A stretch of DNA of 10,206 nucleotides from Acetobacteraceae bacterium (GTDB taxonomy: Bacteria; Pseudomonadota; Alphaproteobacteria; Acetobacterales; Acetobacteraceae). Positions within the stretch are counted from its first letter, which is position 1, and every line of letters begins with the position of its first letter. The notes under the pieces were generated by a model. The model did no database searches. It was not told where the DNA came from and worked only from the letters and a program-made list of their open reading frames with translations. The translations under genes were made by a program, and so were the position numbers. Below are positions 1 through 8,747 of this stretch, piece after piece. The stretch spans positions 1 through 10,206 of the forward strand of contig DAHWBL010000452.1 in NCBI GenBank assembly GCA_027323595.1, given 5' to 3'.

Positions 1-1475
<1,475 letters not shown>

Positions 1476-1479
<4 letters not shown>

Positions 1480-2495
1480 AATGTCTTGCGCGGGTCGAAC
1501 GCGTCGCGCACCGCCTCGCCGATGAAGATCAGCAGCGACAGCACGCCGCCGAGCACCACGAAGCTGGCCAGACCGAGCCAGGGTGCCTGCAGATTGTTCT
1601 TGCCCTGGCTGACGAGTTCGCCAAGCGAGGGCGAGCCGGGCGGCAGGCCGAAGCCCAGGAAATCAAGGCTGGCCAGCACCGTCACCGAGCCCGACAGGGT
1701 GAAGGGCAGGAAGGTGAGGGTGGCGACCAGCGCGTTGGGCAGGATGTGGCGCGCCATGATGGCGAGGTCCGACACGCCGAGCGCGCGGGCGGCGCGGACA
1801 TATTCGAGGTTGCGTCCGCGCAGGAATTCGGCGCGCACGACGCCGGTGAGATTCATCCAGGAGAAGGCGAGAAGAAACAGCAGCAGCACCCAGAATCCGG
1901 GGACGATGACGCTGCCCAGGATGATCAGCAGATAGAGCTGCGGCATGCCCGACCAGATTTCGATGAAGCGCTGGAACAGCAGGTCGGTCAGCCCGCCGCG
2001 ATAGCCCTGGATCGCGCCGGCGGCGATGCCGACCGCCGAGGCGACGATGGTGAGGCTGAAGCCGGACAGCACCGAGATGCGAAATCCGTAGATGACGCGG
2101 GCAAGCACGTCGCGCGCCTGGTCGTCGGTGCCGAGCGGGTCGTGCCAGGATGGCGGCGAGGGGGCGGGGCGGTCGAGGCCGCGCACGGTGGTGTCATAGG
2201 CGTAGGGGATCGCCGGCCAGATCGCCCAGCCGTGCCGGGCGATGGCGGCCTGCACGTCGGGGTCGCCGTAATCGGCCTGGGTGGGCAGGAAATCGGTGCC
2301 GAACGCGTCCTCGCTGTAATCGGTCAGCACCGGAAACATCCAGTGCCCGTCGAAGCGGATCAGCAGCGGGCGATCGTTGGCGACGAATTCGGCGCACAGG
2401 CAGATGCAGAACAGGGCGAGAAAGATCAGCGCCGACCAGCTGCCGCGACGGTTGGCGCGAAAGGCGGCGATGCGCCGCGCGGTGAGCGGGGTCAT
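1476..2495 (-). CDS. yejE: YejE-type peptide ABC transporter permease
   Basis: One of the two inner-membrane channel subunits of the Yej oligopeptide importer (339 residues; E. coli YejE is about 340). It opens with a cytoplasmic, Arg-rich N-terminus and a first membrane helix (about 20-37). A long periplasmic stretch (about 38-135) follows, containing GTDFLPTQADYGDP and ending in the conserved GTDDQARDVLARVIYGFR. The remaining helices form the binding-protein-dependent permease domain. The ATPase-contacting EAA loop is clear at about 232-255 (EYVRAARALG... to HILPNA). The ATG at 2495 overlaps the yejB stop as ATGA, and the TGA at 1478-1476 overlaps the GTG of yejF. The frame stays open further upstream, but that stretch is antisense-free shadow of yejB, and the ATGA junction plus the family length fix the start. 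Confidence 0.95.
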
Positions 2496-3562
2496 CCGCG
2501 CCGCTCGAAATCGATGCGCGGATCGACCAGCGTGTACATCAGGTCGCCGACGAGCTGCATCACCAGCCCGATCAGGGTGAAGATGTAGAGCGTGCCGAAC
2601 ATCACCGGATAATCCCGTCGGATCGCGCTTTCGAAGCCGAGCAGCCCGAGCCCGTCGAGCGAAAACACGATCTCCACCAGCAGCGCCGAGGTGAACAGCA
2701 GCCCGATGAAGGCGGCGGGAAAGCCGGCGACGATCAGCAGCATGGCGTTGCGGAACACATGGCCGTACAGCACGCGCGTTTCGGAGGCGCCCTTGGCGCG
2801 CGCGGTGACCACGTATTGCTTGCGGATCTCCTCGATGAAGCAGTTCTTGGTCAGCATGGTGAGGCTGGCGAAGCCGCCGGCGACCAGGGCCATCGTGGGC
2901 AGCACCATGTGCCACAGATAGTCGGCGACACGCTGCGGCCAGGGCCAGAGGTCGGCGCCCGCCGAGGCGAGGCCGCGCAGCGGAAACCATTGCACGAAGC
3001 TGCCGCCGGCGAAGACCACCACCAGCAGGATGGCGAACAGGAATCCCGGGATCGCATAGCCCACCAGGATCGCCGCGGAGGTCGCCACATCGAAGCGGCT
3101 GCCGTCGCGCACCGCCTTGGCGATGCCGAGCGGAATCGAGACCAGATAGATGAGCAGGGTGGACCACAGCCCGAGCGAGATCGACACCGGCATCTTGTCG
3201 GCCACCAGCTCCAGCACCGGGCGGTCGCGAAAGAAGGAGCGGCCGAAATCGAACCGCAGATAGCCGCCGAGCATGTCGAGGAATCGTTGCAGCGGCGGCT
3301 TGTCGAAGCCGAACATGCGGCGGATGTCGGCGACCAGATGCGGATCAAGCCCGCGCGCGCCCTGATACAGCCCGGGGGCGGAGGTTTCGCCCGCGCCGGT
3401 GCCCGCGACGCGCATGGTGACATCGCCGCGACCGCGGATTTCGGCGATCATCTGTTCCACCGGCCCGCCCGGCGCGAGCTGCACCACCGCGAAATTGATC
3501 GCGATGATGCCAAACAGGGTGGGGATGATCAGCGCGAGGCGGCGCAGGATGTAGCCGCCCAT
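2492..3562 (-). CDS. yejB: YejB-type peptide ABC transporter permease
   Basis: Partner permease to YejE in the inner membrane (356 residues; E. coli YejB about 364). The start MGGYILRRLALIIPTLFG is typical for the DppB/OppB/YejB class, with helix 1 at about 9-27. It is followed by the family's periplasmic insert (about 35-105) and the FDFGRSFF motif (104-111). The permease core holds helices near 130-150, 160-186 and 218-236. The EAA loop is at about 250-275 (QYVVTARAKGASETRVLYGH). The chosen ATG (3562-3560) shares one base with the yejA stop (TGATG), so translation is probably coupled. A longer in-frame extension to 3733 reads through yejA coding sequence and is not expected in the family. 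The gene ends in TGA overlapping the yejE ATG. Confidence 0.95.
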   Translation of the reverse strand: MGGYILRRLALIIPTLFGIIAINFAVVQLAPGGPVEQMIAEIRGRGDVTMRVAGTGAGETSAPGLYQGARGLDPHLVADIRRMFGFDKPPLQRFLDMLGGYLRFDFGRSFFRDRPVLELVADKMPVSISLGLWSTLLIYLVSIPLGIAKAVRDGSRFDVATSAAILVGYAIPGFLFAILLVVVFAGGSFVQWFPLRGLASAGADLWPWPQRVADYLWHMVLPTMALVAGGFASLTMLTKNCFIEEIRKQYVVTARAKGASETRVLYGHVFRNAMLLIVAGFPAAFIGLLFTSALLVEIVFSLDGLGLLGFESAIRRDYPVMFGTLYIFTLIGLVMQLVGDLMYTLVDPRIDFERRG

Positions 3563-5400
3563 CAGCCGCCGGACCCGCTGGCCGCGGCGAGCGCGCGCGC
3601 GCGCGCAGGGTCGATCCACCAGGCATCGAACACGAAGCCCGCGCGGGTCGGCAGGTCGGGCCAGCCGAACTTGTCCCACAGCGCGACTCGGTGGCTGCTC
3701 AGATGCCAGTTCGGCACCATGTACCAGCCCCACAGCAGCACCCGGTCGAGCGCGCGGCAGGCGGTGATCAGGCTGGCGCGGTCGGTGGCGGTGATGATTT
3801 TTTCCACCAGCGCGTCGACCGCGGGGTCGGCCACGCCGATCACGTTCTCGCTGCCCTCGCTTTTGGCCGCCTCGCTGCTCCAGTAATCGCGCAGTTCGTT
3901 GCCGGGCACGTCGCTTTCGCTGAACACGTTCATGGTCATGTCGTAATCGAAACTGTCCAGCAGATGCTGATATTGCGACGGATCCACCGTGCGCACCTCG
4001 GCGGTGATGCCCAGCTTGTCGAGCGACTGCACATAGGGCAGTGCCACGCGCTCATAGCCCGGATCGGGCAGCAGAATGGCAAAGCGCATCGGCTGGCCGG
4101 ATTTGTCCACCAGCCGGCGCTGCACCACGGCCCAGCCGGCGGCGGTGAGCAGATCAAGGGCTGCGCGCAATTGCGCGCGGTTGTTGCCGCTGCCGTCGGT
4201 GACCGGCAGCGAGAAGGGCGTGGTGAACAGCTCCGCCGGCAGCCGGTCCGCCCAGGGGTCGAGCAATGCGCGCTCGGCGGCGTCGGGCAATCCTGAACTT
4301 GCCAGATCGCTGTTGGAGAAATAGCTCCTGGTGCGGGTGTAGGCGCCGTAGAACAAGGTTTTGTTCATCCACTCGAAATCGAAGGCGAGTGCCATGGCCT
4401 GGCGCACCCGCGCGTCGGCGAACACCGGCCGGCGCAGGTTCATCGCGAAGCCCTGCATGCCGGTGGGCAGATGGTGGCGGATCTCGCGCTTGATCACGAG
4501 GCCCTTCTGCACGGCGGGAAAATCATAGCCGGTGGCCCAGTTTTTCGCGATGTTCTCCTCGCGGAAATCCGCCTGGCCCGCCTTGAAGGCTTCCATCGCG
4601 ACGGTGGCGTCGCGGAAATATTCCGTGCTGATCGCATCGAAGTTGGACAGCCCCCGCCCGGTCGGCAGGTCGGCGGCCCACCAGTTGGCGCGGCGTGCGA
4701 GGCCGATGGTGCGCCCGAGCGCGAAGCTGTCTACCTTGTAGGGGCCAGAGCCCGGCGGCGGTTCGGGCAGCGGGCGGGAGAAATCGCGGCCCTGCCAGAA
4801 ATGCCGTGGCAGGATGGACATCTCGCCCAGGATCAGCGGCAGCTCGCGGTTGCCGCTGGATTTGAAACGAAAGATCACCCGGCCGGGGCCATCGGCGCTG
4901 ACCTTGTCCACATCGGCGTAATAGGCGCGGTAGAACGGGCGGCCCTGGTCGAGCAGGGTGGTGAAGGTCCAGACCACGTCGTCGGCGGTGACCGGCACGT
5001 CGTCGGAAAAGCGTGCCTGCGGGCGCAGCTCGAAGGCGACCCAGCTGCGGTCGTTGGCCAGCTCGATCGTGCTCGCCAGATGGCCGTAGGCGACGCCTGG
5101 CTCGTTGCTGTTGTCGCGCAGCAGCGAATCGAAGGTCTGGATGACCGGGGTGGCGGCGGTGCCGCGCACGATGAAGGGGTTGAAGCTGTCGAAGCTGCCG
5201 AGTGCTGCAAGCCGCACCTGCCCGCCTTTCGGCGCGGCGGGATCGGCATAGGGGAAATGGGTGAAATCGGGTGGCAGCGCGGGGGTGCCGATGGAGGCGA
5301 GCCCGTGGCTGCGCACCGCGCCGGGGGTGGCGCGCGCCGTGGCGGGCAGCAGCAGCGTGGGGCCGGCGGCGAGCAGGAAGCGGCGGGGAAGCGGGAGCAT
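3562..5400 (-). CDS. yejA: YejA-type periplasmic oligopeptide-binding protein
   Basis: Substrate-capturing protein of the Yej importer, a family 5 extracellular solute-binding protein of about 612 residues (E. coli YejA about 604). The N-terminus MLPLPRRFLLAAG followed by a hydrophobic run and PATARA forms a signal peptide, with cleavage likely after Ala24. The RR pair before FLL makes Tat export possible but Sec is not excluded. The mature part begins with the family-typical HGLASIGTPALPPDFTHF and KGGQVRLAALGSFDSFNPF, and carries the MNKTLFYGAYTRTRSYFSNS segment in the middle and WYMVPNWHLSSHRVA near the C-terminus. I start it at the ATG at 5400 because AAGGAA lies six bases upstream. The alternative ATG at 5415 adds MKEPR and overlaps the hisN stop as ATGA, but has no visible ribosome binding site. 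The peptide specificity cannot be read from the sequence. Confidence 0.93.
   Translation of the reverse strand: MLPLPRRFLLAAGPTLLLPATARATPGAVRSHGLASIGTPALPPDFTHFPYADPAAPKGGQVRLAALGSFDSFNPFIVRGTAATPVIQTFDSLLRDNSNEPGVAYGHLASTIELANDRSWVAFELRPQARFSDDVPVTADDVVWTFTTLLDQGRPFYRAYYADVDKVSADGPGRVIFRFKSSGNRELPLILGEMSILPRHFWQGRDFSRPLPEPPPGSGPYKVDSFALGRTIGLARRANWWAADLPTGRGLSNFDAISTEYFRDATVAMEAFKAGQADFREENIAKNWATGYDFPAVQKGLVIKREIRHHLPTGMQGFAMNLRRPVFADARVRQAMALAFDFEWMNKTLFYGAYTRTRSYFSNSDLASSGLPDAAERALLDPWADRLPAELFTTPFSLPVTDGSGNNRAQLRAALDLLTAAGWAVVQRRLVDKSGQPMRFAILLPDPGYERVALPYVQSLDKLGITAEVRTVDPSQYQHLLDSFDYDMTMNVFSESDVPGNELRDYWSSEAAKSEGSENVIGVADPAVDALVEKIITATDRASLITACRALDRVLLWGWYMVPNWHLSSHRVALWDKFGWPDLPTRAGFVFDAWWIDPARARALAAASGSGG
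3591..3606. repeat. (GC)8 dinucleotide run inside the yejA 3' end
   Basis: Sixteen bases of alternating G and C encode the RARAR part of DPARARALAAA at the C-terminus of YejA. Slippage by one unit would shift the frame over the last dozen codons and change the TGATG junction with yejB. The DNA could adopt Z form. It may equally be a chance product of high GC codon choice. Confidence 0.85.
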
Positions 5401-5411
5401 GCGCGGTTCCT

Positions 5412-6197
5412 TCATGGGCCGAGGGCGGCGACGGCGGCGGCGAGCAGGGCGGGGTCGCCGGCGGCGATCACCTGGCCGGGTCCGTCGCGGCGCAGCGCCT
5501 GGCCCGACCAGTCGGTCATCCGTCCGCCGGCACCCTCGACCACCGGCACCAGCGCCGCCCAGTCCCACGGCTTGAGGTCGGCTTCGACCACGAGGTCGGT
5601 GTGGCCGAGCGCGAGCAGGCCGTAATTGTAGCAGTCCCCGCCCCAGATGGTGCGCCGGGCGCGCGCGGCGAGTGCGGCGAAGCGCGGCAGGCTGTCGGCG
5701 AACATTTCGGGCGAGGTGGCGGCAAGCTCGGCCTGGTCGAGCCGGGCGCAGGGGCGGCAGCCTGCCTGCCCGCCGAGCGGGCCGGAAAAGCGGGTGGGTC
5801 GGCCGGCGATGGCGGCCCAGCGTTCGCCCAGCACCGGCTGGTCGATCACGCCGAGCAGCGGGCGGTCGGCCTCCAGCAGCCCGACCAGGATGCCAAAGCT
5901 GGGGCGGCCGGTGATGAAGGCGCGGGTGCCGTCCAGCGGGTCGAGCACGAAGCACAGGTCCGATTCGGGGCGCTCATGGCCGAATTCCTCGCCCAGGATA
6001 CCCACGCCGGGGAAGCGCTGGGCCAGCAGCTCGCGCATCGCGGCCTCCGCCTCGCGGTCGGCGATGGTCACCGGCGAGGCGTCCGCCTTGAGATCGGCGG
6101 CGATCGGGGTGCGGAAATACCGGCGCAGGACCGCGCCGGCGGCATCCGCCGCGGCTTCGGCCGCGGCGAGGGCGGCATCGAGTTCGGTGTGGTTCAT
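5412..6197 (-). CDS. hisN: Inositol-monophosphatase-family enzyme, probable histidinol-phosphatase HisN
   Basis: Mg-dependent phosphatase of the IMPase fold, 261 residues, soluble and cytoplasmic. The metal-site motifs are all present: GEEFG with Glu70, DPLDGTRAF with Asp86 and Asp89, and Asp212 in KPWDWAALVPVVEGAGG. The segment GGDCYNYGLLALGHTDLVVEA (split here: GGDCYNYGLL at 186-195, then GHTDLVVEA) matches the histidinol-phosphatase subgroup better than SuhB or CysQ, so the likely reaction is L-histidinol phosphate to L-histidinol in histidine synthesis. This assignment is from subgroup-type motifs only; inositol or another small phosphate remains possible. The ATG at 6197 is preferred; a TTG at 6212 would add five residues. 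Its TGA (5414-5412) lies 11 bases before the favoured yejA start, so it is apparently the first gene of the yej run. No other his genes are in the window. Confidence 0.85.
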   Translation of the reverse strand: MNHTELDAALAAAEAAADAAGAVLRRYFRTPIAADLKADASPVTIADREAEAAMRELLAQRFPGVGILGEEFGHERPESDLCFVLDPLDGTRAFITGRPSFGILVGLLEADRPLLGVIDQPVLGERWAAIAGRPTRFSGPLGGQAGCRPCARLDQAELAATSPEMFADSLPRFAALAARARRTIWGGDCYNYGLLALGHTDLVVEADLKPWDWAALVPVVEGAGGRMTDWSGQALRRDGPGQVIAAGDPALLAAAVAALGP

Positions 6198-6225
6198 TTG
6201 CAGCCGGATCAAACCGCTCTAGGGT
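6198..6225 (+). promoter_or_regulatory. Candidate sigma70-like promoter for kdsB-pheA
   Basis: On the plus strand TTGCAG (6198-6203), a 16-base spacer, then TAGGGT (6220-6225), the other arm of the same palindrome. It would start transcription near 6232, overlapping the opposing hisN promoter, so the two directions would compete or be controlled by one protein. Both hexamers are weak matches in a GC-rich genome. Confidence 0.25.
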
Positions 6226-6236
6226 GCGCCACCCTA
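6220..6236. promoter_or_regulatory. Interrupted palindrome in the hisN/kdsB divergent region (candidate operator)
   Basis: TAGGGTG-CGC-CACCCTA is a perfect 7-base inverted repeat around a 3-base centre. It lies in the only divergent intergenic region of the window. It overlaps the -10-like hexamers I can propose for both directions, which is where a repressor site would sit; an RNA hairpin in the 5' leader of hisN is the alternative. The DNA beside it on the hisN side, read on the minus strand as AGAGCGGTTTGATC, resembles from memory a dispersed intergenic motif seen in alphaproteobacterial genomes, so the site could also be part of a repeat family. No regulator is identified. Confidence 0.45.
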
Positions 6237-6259
6237 AGGAACCGGCCGCGCGCCAGCAA
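6231..6259 (-). promoter_or_regulatory. Candidate sigma70-like promoter for hisN-yejABEF
   Basis: On the minus strand TTGCTG (6259-6254), a 17-base spacer, then TAGGGT (6236-6231). Each hexamer matches the consensus only in part, but the spacing is ideal and the position, some 34 bases before the hisN ATG, is sensible. Transcription would begin near 6224 and leave a leader of roughly 25-30 bases. It is a prediction from sequence only. Confidence 0.3.
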
Positions 6260-6274
6260 CAGAGCGCCCATCAC

Positions 6275-6298
6275 GTGAACCAGATCGCCGTGCTTTGA
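6275..6298 (+). other. Possible 7-codon leader ORF overlapping the kdsB start
   Basis: GTG AAC CAG ATC GCC GTG CTT TGA encodes MNQIAVL and stops at a TGA that overlaps the kdsB TTG start as TTGA. If translated, ribosomes ending here could restart on kdsB, which otherwise has a weak start codon and no clear ribosome binding site. So short an ORF can easily arise by chance, and its own ribosome binding site is not convincing. Confidence 0.2.
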
Positions 6299-7086
6299 AC
6301 CCCATCATCGTCATTCCGGCCCGCATGGCCTCGACCCGGCTGCCGGGCAAGCCCCTCGCCCTGATCGGCGGGCGGGCGATGATCCTGCATGTGCTCGACC
6401 GTGCCCGCGAGGCGGCGATCGGCCCGGTGCTGGTGGCGTGCAGCGAGCCCGAGGTGGCCGAGGCGGTGCGCGCCGATGGTGGCCGAGCGGTGCTGACCGA
6501 CCCCGATCTGCCGTCCGGCTCGGACCGGGTGCTGGCGGCGCTGGCGCGGGTGGACCCCGACGGGGCGCATGATCTGATCATCAATTTGCAAGGCGATCTG
6601 CCGACCATTCCGCCGGCGCAGATCGTCGCGGTGCGCGACGCGCTGGCCGACAGCGACGCCGAGCTGGCGACCCTGGTGGCGCCGATCACCGATGCGGCGG
6701 AGGCCGCGGCGTCGTCGGTGGTGAAGGCGGTCTGCGGTTTCGCGCCGGGCGCGCGGTTCGCGCCGGCGCTGTATTTTTCGCGCGCCGCCGTGCCGTGGGG
6801 TGAGGGGCCGCTGTGGCACCATATCGGCATCTATGGCTGGCGGCGGACGGCGCTGGCGCGGTTCGTGACGCTGCCGCCCTCGCCGCTGGAGCTGCGCGAG
6901 AAGCTGGAGCAGTTGCGCGCGCTGGAGGCGGGCATGCGCATCGTCTGCGCGCGGGTGGATGCCGCCCCGCACGGGGTGGACACGATTGACGATCTGGCGC
7001 GGGCGCGCCGGGAGGACGATCTGGCGCGGGCGCGCCGGGGGGACGATCTGGCGCGGGCGCGCCGGGCGATGGAAGCAGGGAAATGA
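6295..7086 (+). CDS. kdsB: 3-deoxy-manno-octulosonate cytidylyltransferase (CMP-Kdo synthetase)
   Basis: Activates Kdo with CTP to give CMP-Kdo for lipid A-core assembly; cytoplasmic. The nucleotide-binding N-terminus IPARMASTRLPGKPL spans residues 7-21. SGSDRVLAA is at 74-82 and the metal-binding LQGDLPTIP at 98-106 (Asp101; most relatives have QGDEP, so Glu is replaced by Leu). Further on are YFSRAAVPW, HHIGIYGW and REKLEQLRALEAGMRI, typical of alphaproteobacterial KdsB. The start is TTG at 6295, giving MNPIIVIPARM; no other in-frame start exists nearby upstream and the next ATG would lose the CTP-binding motif. The protein is 263 residues against a usual 245-250. The excess is at the C-terminus, where a 9-residue unit DDLARARR(E/G/A) occurs three times. 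Its TGA overlaps the pheA ATG (ATGA). Confidence 0.95.
   Translation: MNPIIVIPARMASTRLPGKPLALIGGRAMILHVLDRAREAAIGPVLVACSEPEVAEAVRADGGRAVLTDPDLPSGSDRVLAALARVDPDGAHDLIINLQGDLPTIPPAQIVAVRDALADSDAELATLVAPITDAAEAAASSVVKAVCGFAPGARFAPALYFSRAAVPWGEGPLWHHIGIYGWRRTALARFVTLPPSPLELREKLEQLRALEAGMRIVCARVDAAPHGVDTIDDLARARREDDLARARRGDDLARARRAMEAGK
6988..7068 (+). repeat. 3 x 27-base in-frame tandem repeat in the kdsB 3' end
   Basis: Units at 6988-7014, 7015-7041 and 7042-7068 encode DDLARARRE, DDLARARRG and DDLARARRA. The first 25 bases are identical in all three and so is the last; only the middle base of the ninth codon differs (GAG, GGG, GCG). Each unit contains the 8-base palindrome GGCGCGCC. Since 27 is a multiple of three, gain or loss of units keeps the reading frame and the overlap with pheA. 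The near-identity suggests recent slippage or unequal exchange. Confidence 0.95.
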
Positions 7087-7934
7087 CCAACCAGATCATC
7101 GCGTTTCAGGGCCGGCCCGGCGCCTATTCGGACCTTGCCTGCCGCACCGCCTATCCGGGCTGGACCACGCTGGCGTGCGACACTTTCGAGGCGGCCATCG
7201 AGGCGGTGCATTCGGGCGCGGCCGCGCTGGCGATGCTGCCGTGCGAGAACAGCCTCGCCGGGCGGGTGCCCGACACCCATGCGCTGTTGCCCGACAGCGG
7301 GCTGCACGTGATCGGCGAGCATTACCAGCGGGTGGAGCATTGCCTGCTGGCGCTGCCCGGCACGCGGCTGGAGGAGGTGCGGCGCGCCCACTCGCACCCG
7401 ATGGCGCTGGGCCAGGTGCGCCATTCGCTGGCCACCCTCGGACTCACCGCGGTGACCGAGGCCGACACCGCCGGCAGCGCGCAACTGGTGGCGCAATGGG
7501 GCAAAAAGGAGGAGGCGGCGGTGGCGAGCGCGCTGGCCGCCGAGCTGTACGGGCTCAGCGTGCTGCGCACCAACATCGAGGACGCGGCGCATAACACCAC
7601 GCGGTTCTATGTGATGGCGCGCGCCCCGGTGGTGCCGCCGGTGGGCACGCCGAACCTGGTGACCAGCTTCGTGTTCGATGTGCGCAACGTGCCGGCGGCG
7701 CTGTACAAGGCGCTGGGCGGCTTTGCCACCAACGGCGTCAACATGACCAAGCTGGAAAGCTACATGGTCGATGGCACCTTCACCGCCACCCGCTTCATGT
7801 GCGACGTGGACGGCCACCCCGAGGAACCGCGGTTGCGCCTGGCGCTGGAGGAGCTGGATTTCTTCTCGCGTCATGTGCGCATCCTGGGGGTCTATCCGGC
7901 GGCCCCGCTGCGGCTCGCATTGCGCGGGTCCTGA
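7083..7934 (+). CDS. pheA: Prephenate dehydratase (monofunctional, with ACT domain)
   Basis: Converts prephenate to phenylpyruvate in phenylalanine synthesis; cytoplasmic, 283 residues, with no chorismate mutase domain. The catalytic domain (about 4-180) has FQGRPGAYSDLA, the substrate-binding PCENSLAGRV (53-62), SHPMALGQ (104-111) and the catalytic NTTRF motif with Thr173-Arg-Phe175. The C-terminal ACT domain (about 191-275) has VPAALYKALGGFATNGVNMT and KLESY, the place where phenylalanine normally binds for feedback inhibition. LESY replaces the LESRP of enteric enzymes, which I believe is usual in alphaproteobacteria. The ATG overlaps the kdsB stop by four bases and GGAAG lies seven bases upstream, so the two are very likely co-transcribed. 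Prephenate rather than arogenate as substrate is assumed from the family. Confidence 0.95.
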   Translation: MTNQIIAFQGRPGAYSDLACRTAYPGWTTLACDTFEAAIEAVHSGAAALAMLPCENSLAGRVPDTHALLPDSGLHVIGEHYQRVEHCLLALPGTRLEEVRRAHSHPMALGQVRHSLATLGLTAVTEADTAGSAQLVAQWGKKEEAAVASALAAELYGLSVLRTNIEDAAHNTTRFYVMARAPVVPPVGTPNLVTSFVFDVRNVPAALYKALGGFATNGVNMTKLESYMVDGTFTATRFMCDVDGHPEEPRLRLALEELDFFSRHVRILGVYPAAPLRLALRGS

Positions 7935-7949
7935 CCCCATCTGGTGCGC

Positions 7950-8747
7950 ATGGACCTGGATTTTTCCGAGACCGAGATCGACCGCTATTCGCGCCATATC
8001 CTGCTGGGCGAGGTCGGCGGGGTGGGCCAGGCAAGGCTGCGCGCGGCGAGGGTGCTGGTGGTGGGGGCGGGCGGGCTCGGTAGTCCGCTGATCATGTATC
8101 TGGCCGCGGCTGGGGTGGGCACCATCGGCATCGTCGATGACGACCGGCTGGAGCTGTCCAACCTGCAACGCCAGATCGCCCACGCCACCGACCGGCTGGG
8201 CATGGGCAAGGCGGCGTCGGCGGCGATTGCGGCCAGCGCGCTGAATCCTTTGGTGGATGTGCGGACCCATCCAATGCGGTTGGATGCCGCCAACGCGCTC
8301 GATCTGATCGGCTCGTATGACATCGTCTGCGACGGGTCGGACAATTTCGCCACCCGCTTTCTGGTCGCCGATGCCTGCGTGCTGGCGCGGCGGACGCTGG
8401 TTTCCGCGGCGGTGCTGCGCTTCGAGGGGCAGCTCGCCACGTTCAAGCCGCATGCCGGGCCGCATTGCCCCTGTTATCGGTGCCTGCATCCGGCGCCGCC
8501 GCCGCCGGGGCTGGTGCCGGCCTGCAACGAGGCCGGGGTGCTGGGCGCGGTGACCGGGGTGATGGGCACGTTGCAGGCGACAGAAGTGTTGAAGGAGATC
8601 ATCGGCATCGGGCAGGGCCTGGCCGGGCGGCTGCTGGTGTGGGACGCGCTGTCGGCGCGGATGCGCACCATCGGGCTGCCGCGCGACCCGGCCTGTTCGG
8701 CCTGCGGGCCGGCGGCCAGCCTGCGGGATCTGTCGGCGCATGGCTGA
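7950..8747 (+). CDS. moeB: MoeB/ThiF/HesA-type sulfur-carrier adenylyltransferase
   Basis: E1-like enzyme that adenylates the C-terminal Gly-Gly of a small sulfur carrier (MoaD in molybdopterin synthesis, ThiS in thiamine synthesis); cytoplasmic, 265 residues. RYSRHILL (12-19), the nucleotide loop GAGGLGSP (39-46), the Asp63-65 region, SNLQRQ (70-75) and DGSDNFATR (128-136) are all present. Two CxxC pairs (Cys175/Cys178 and Cys249/Cys252) form the structural zinc site. There is no rhodanese domain after the second pair, so sulfur must be supplied by another protein. I chose ATG 7950; a GTG at 7944 is equally possible. It begins about 15 bases after pheA and its end overlaps the next gene by eight bases. 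MoeB is favoured over ThiF, but no mo or thi gene lies nearby to decide. Confidence 0.88.
   Translation: MDLDFSETEIDRYSRHILLGEVGGVGQARLRAARVLVVGAGGLGSPLIMYLAAAGVGTIGIVDDDRLELSNLQRQIAHATDRLGMGKAASAAIAASALNPLVDVRTHPMRLDAANALDLIGSYDIVCDGSDNFATRFLVADACVLARRTLVSAAVLRFEGQLATFKPHAGPHCPCYRCLHPAPPPPGLVPACNEAGVLGAVTGVMGTLQATEVLKEIIGIGQGLAGRLLVWDALSARMRTIGLPRDPACSACGPAASLRDLSAHG

Noticed and set aside
4471..6278. Plus-strand open frames opposite yejA and hisN
   Set aside because: Gly/Ala/Arg-rich shadows; the minus strand carries coherent YejA and IMPase-family proteins.
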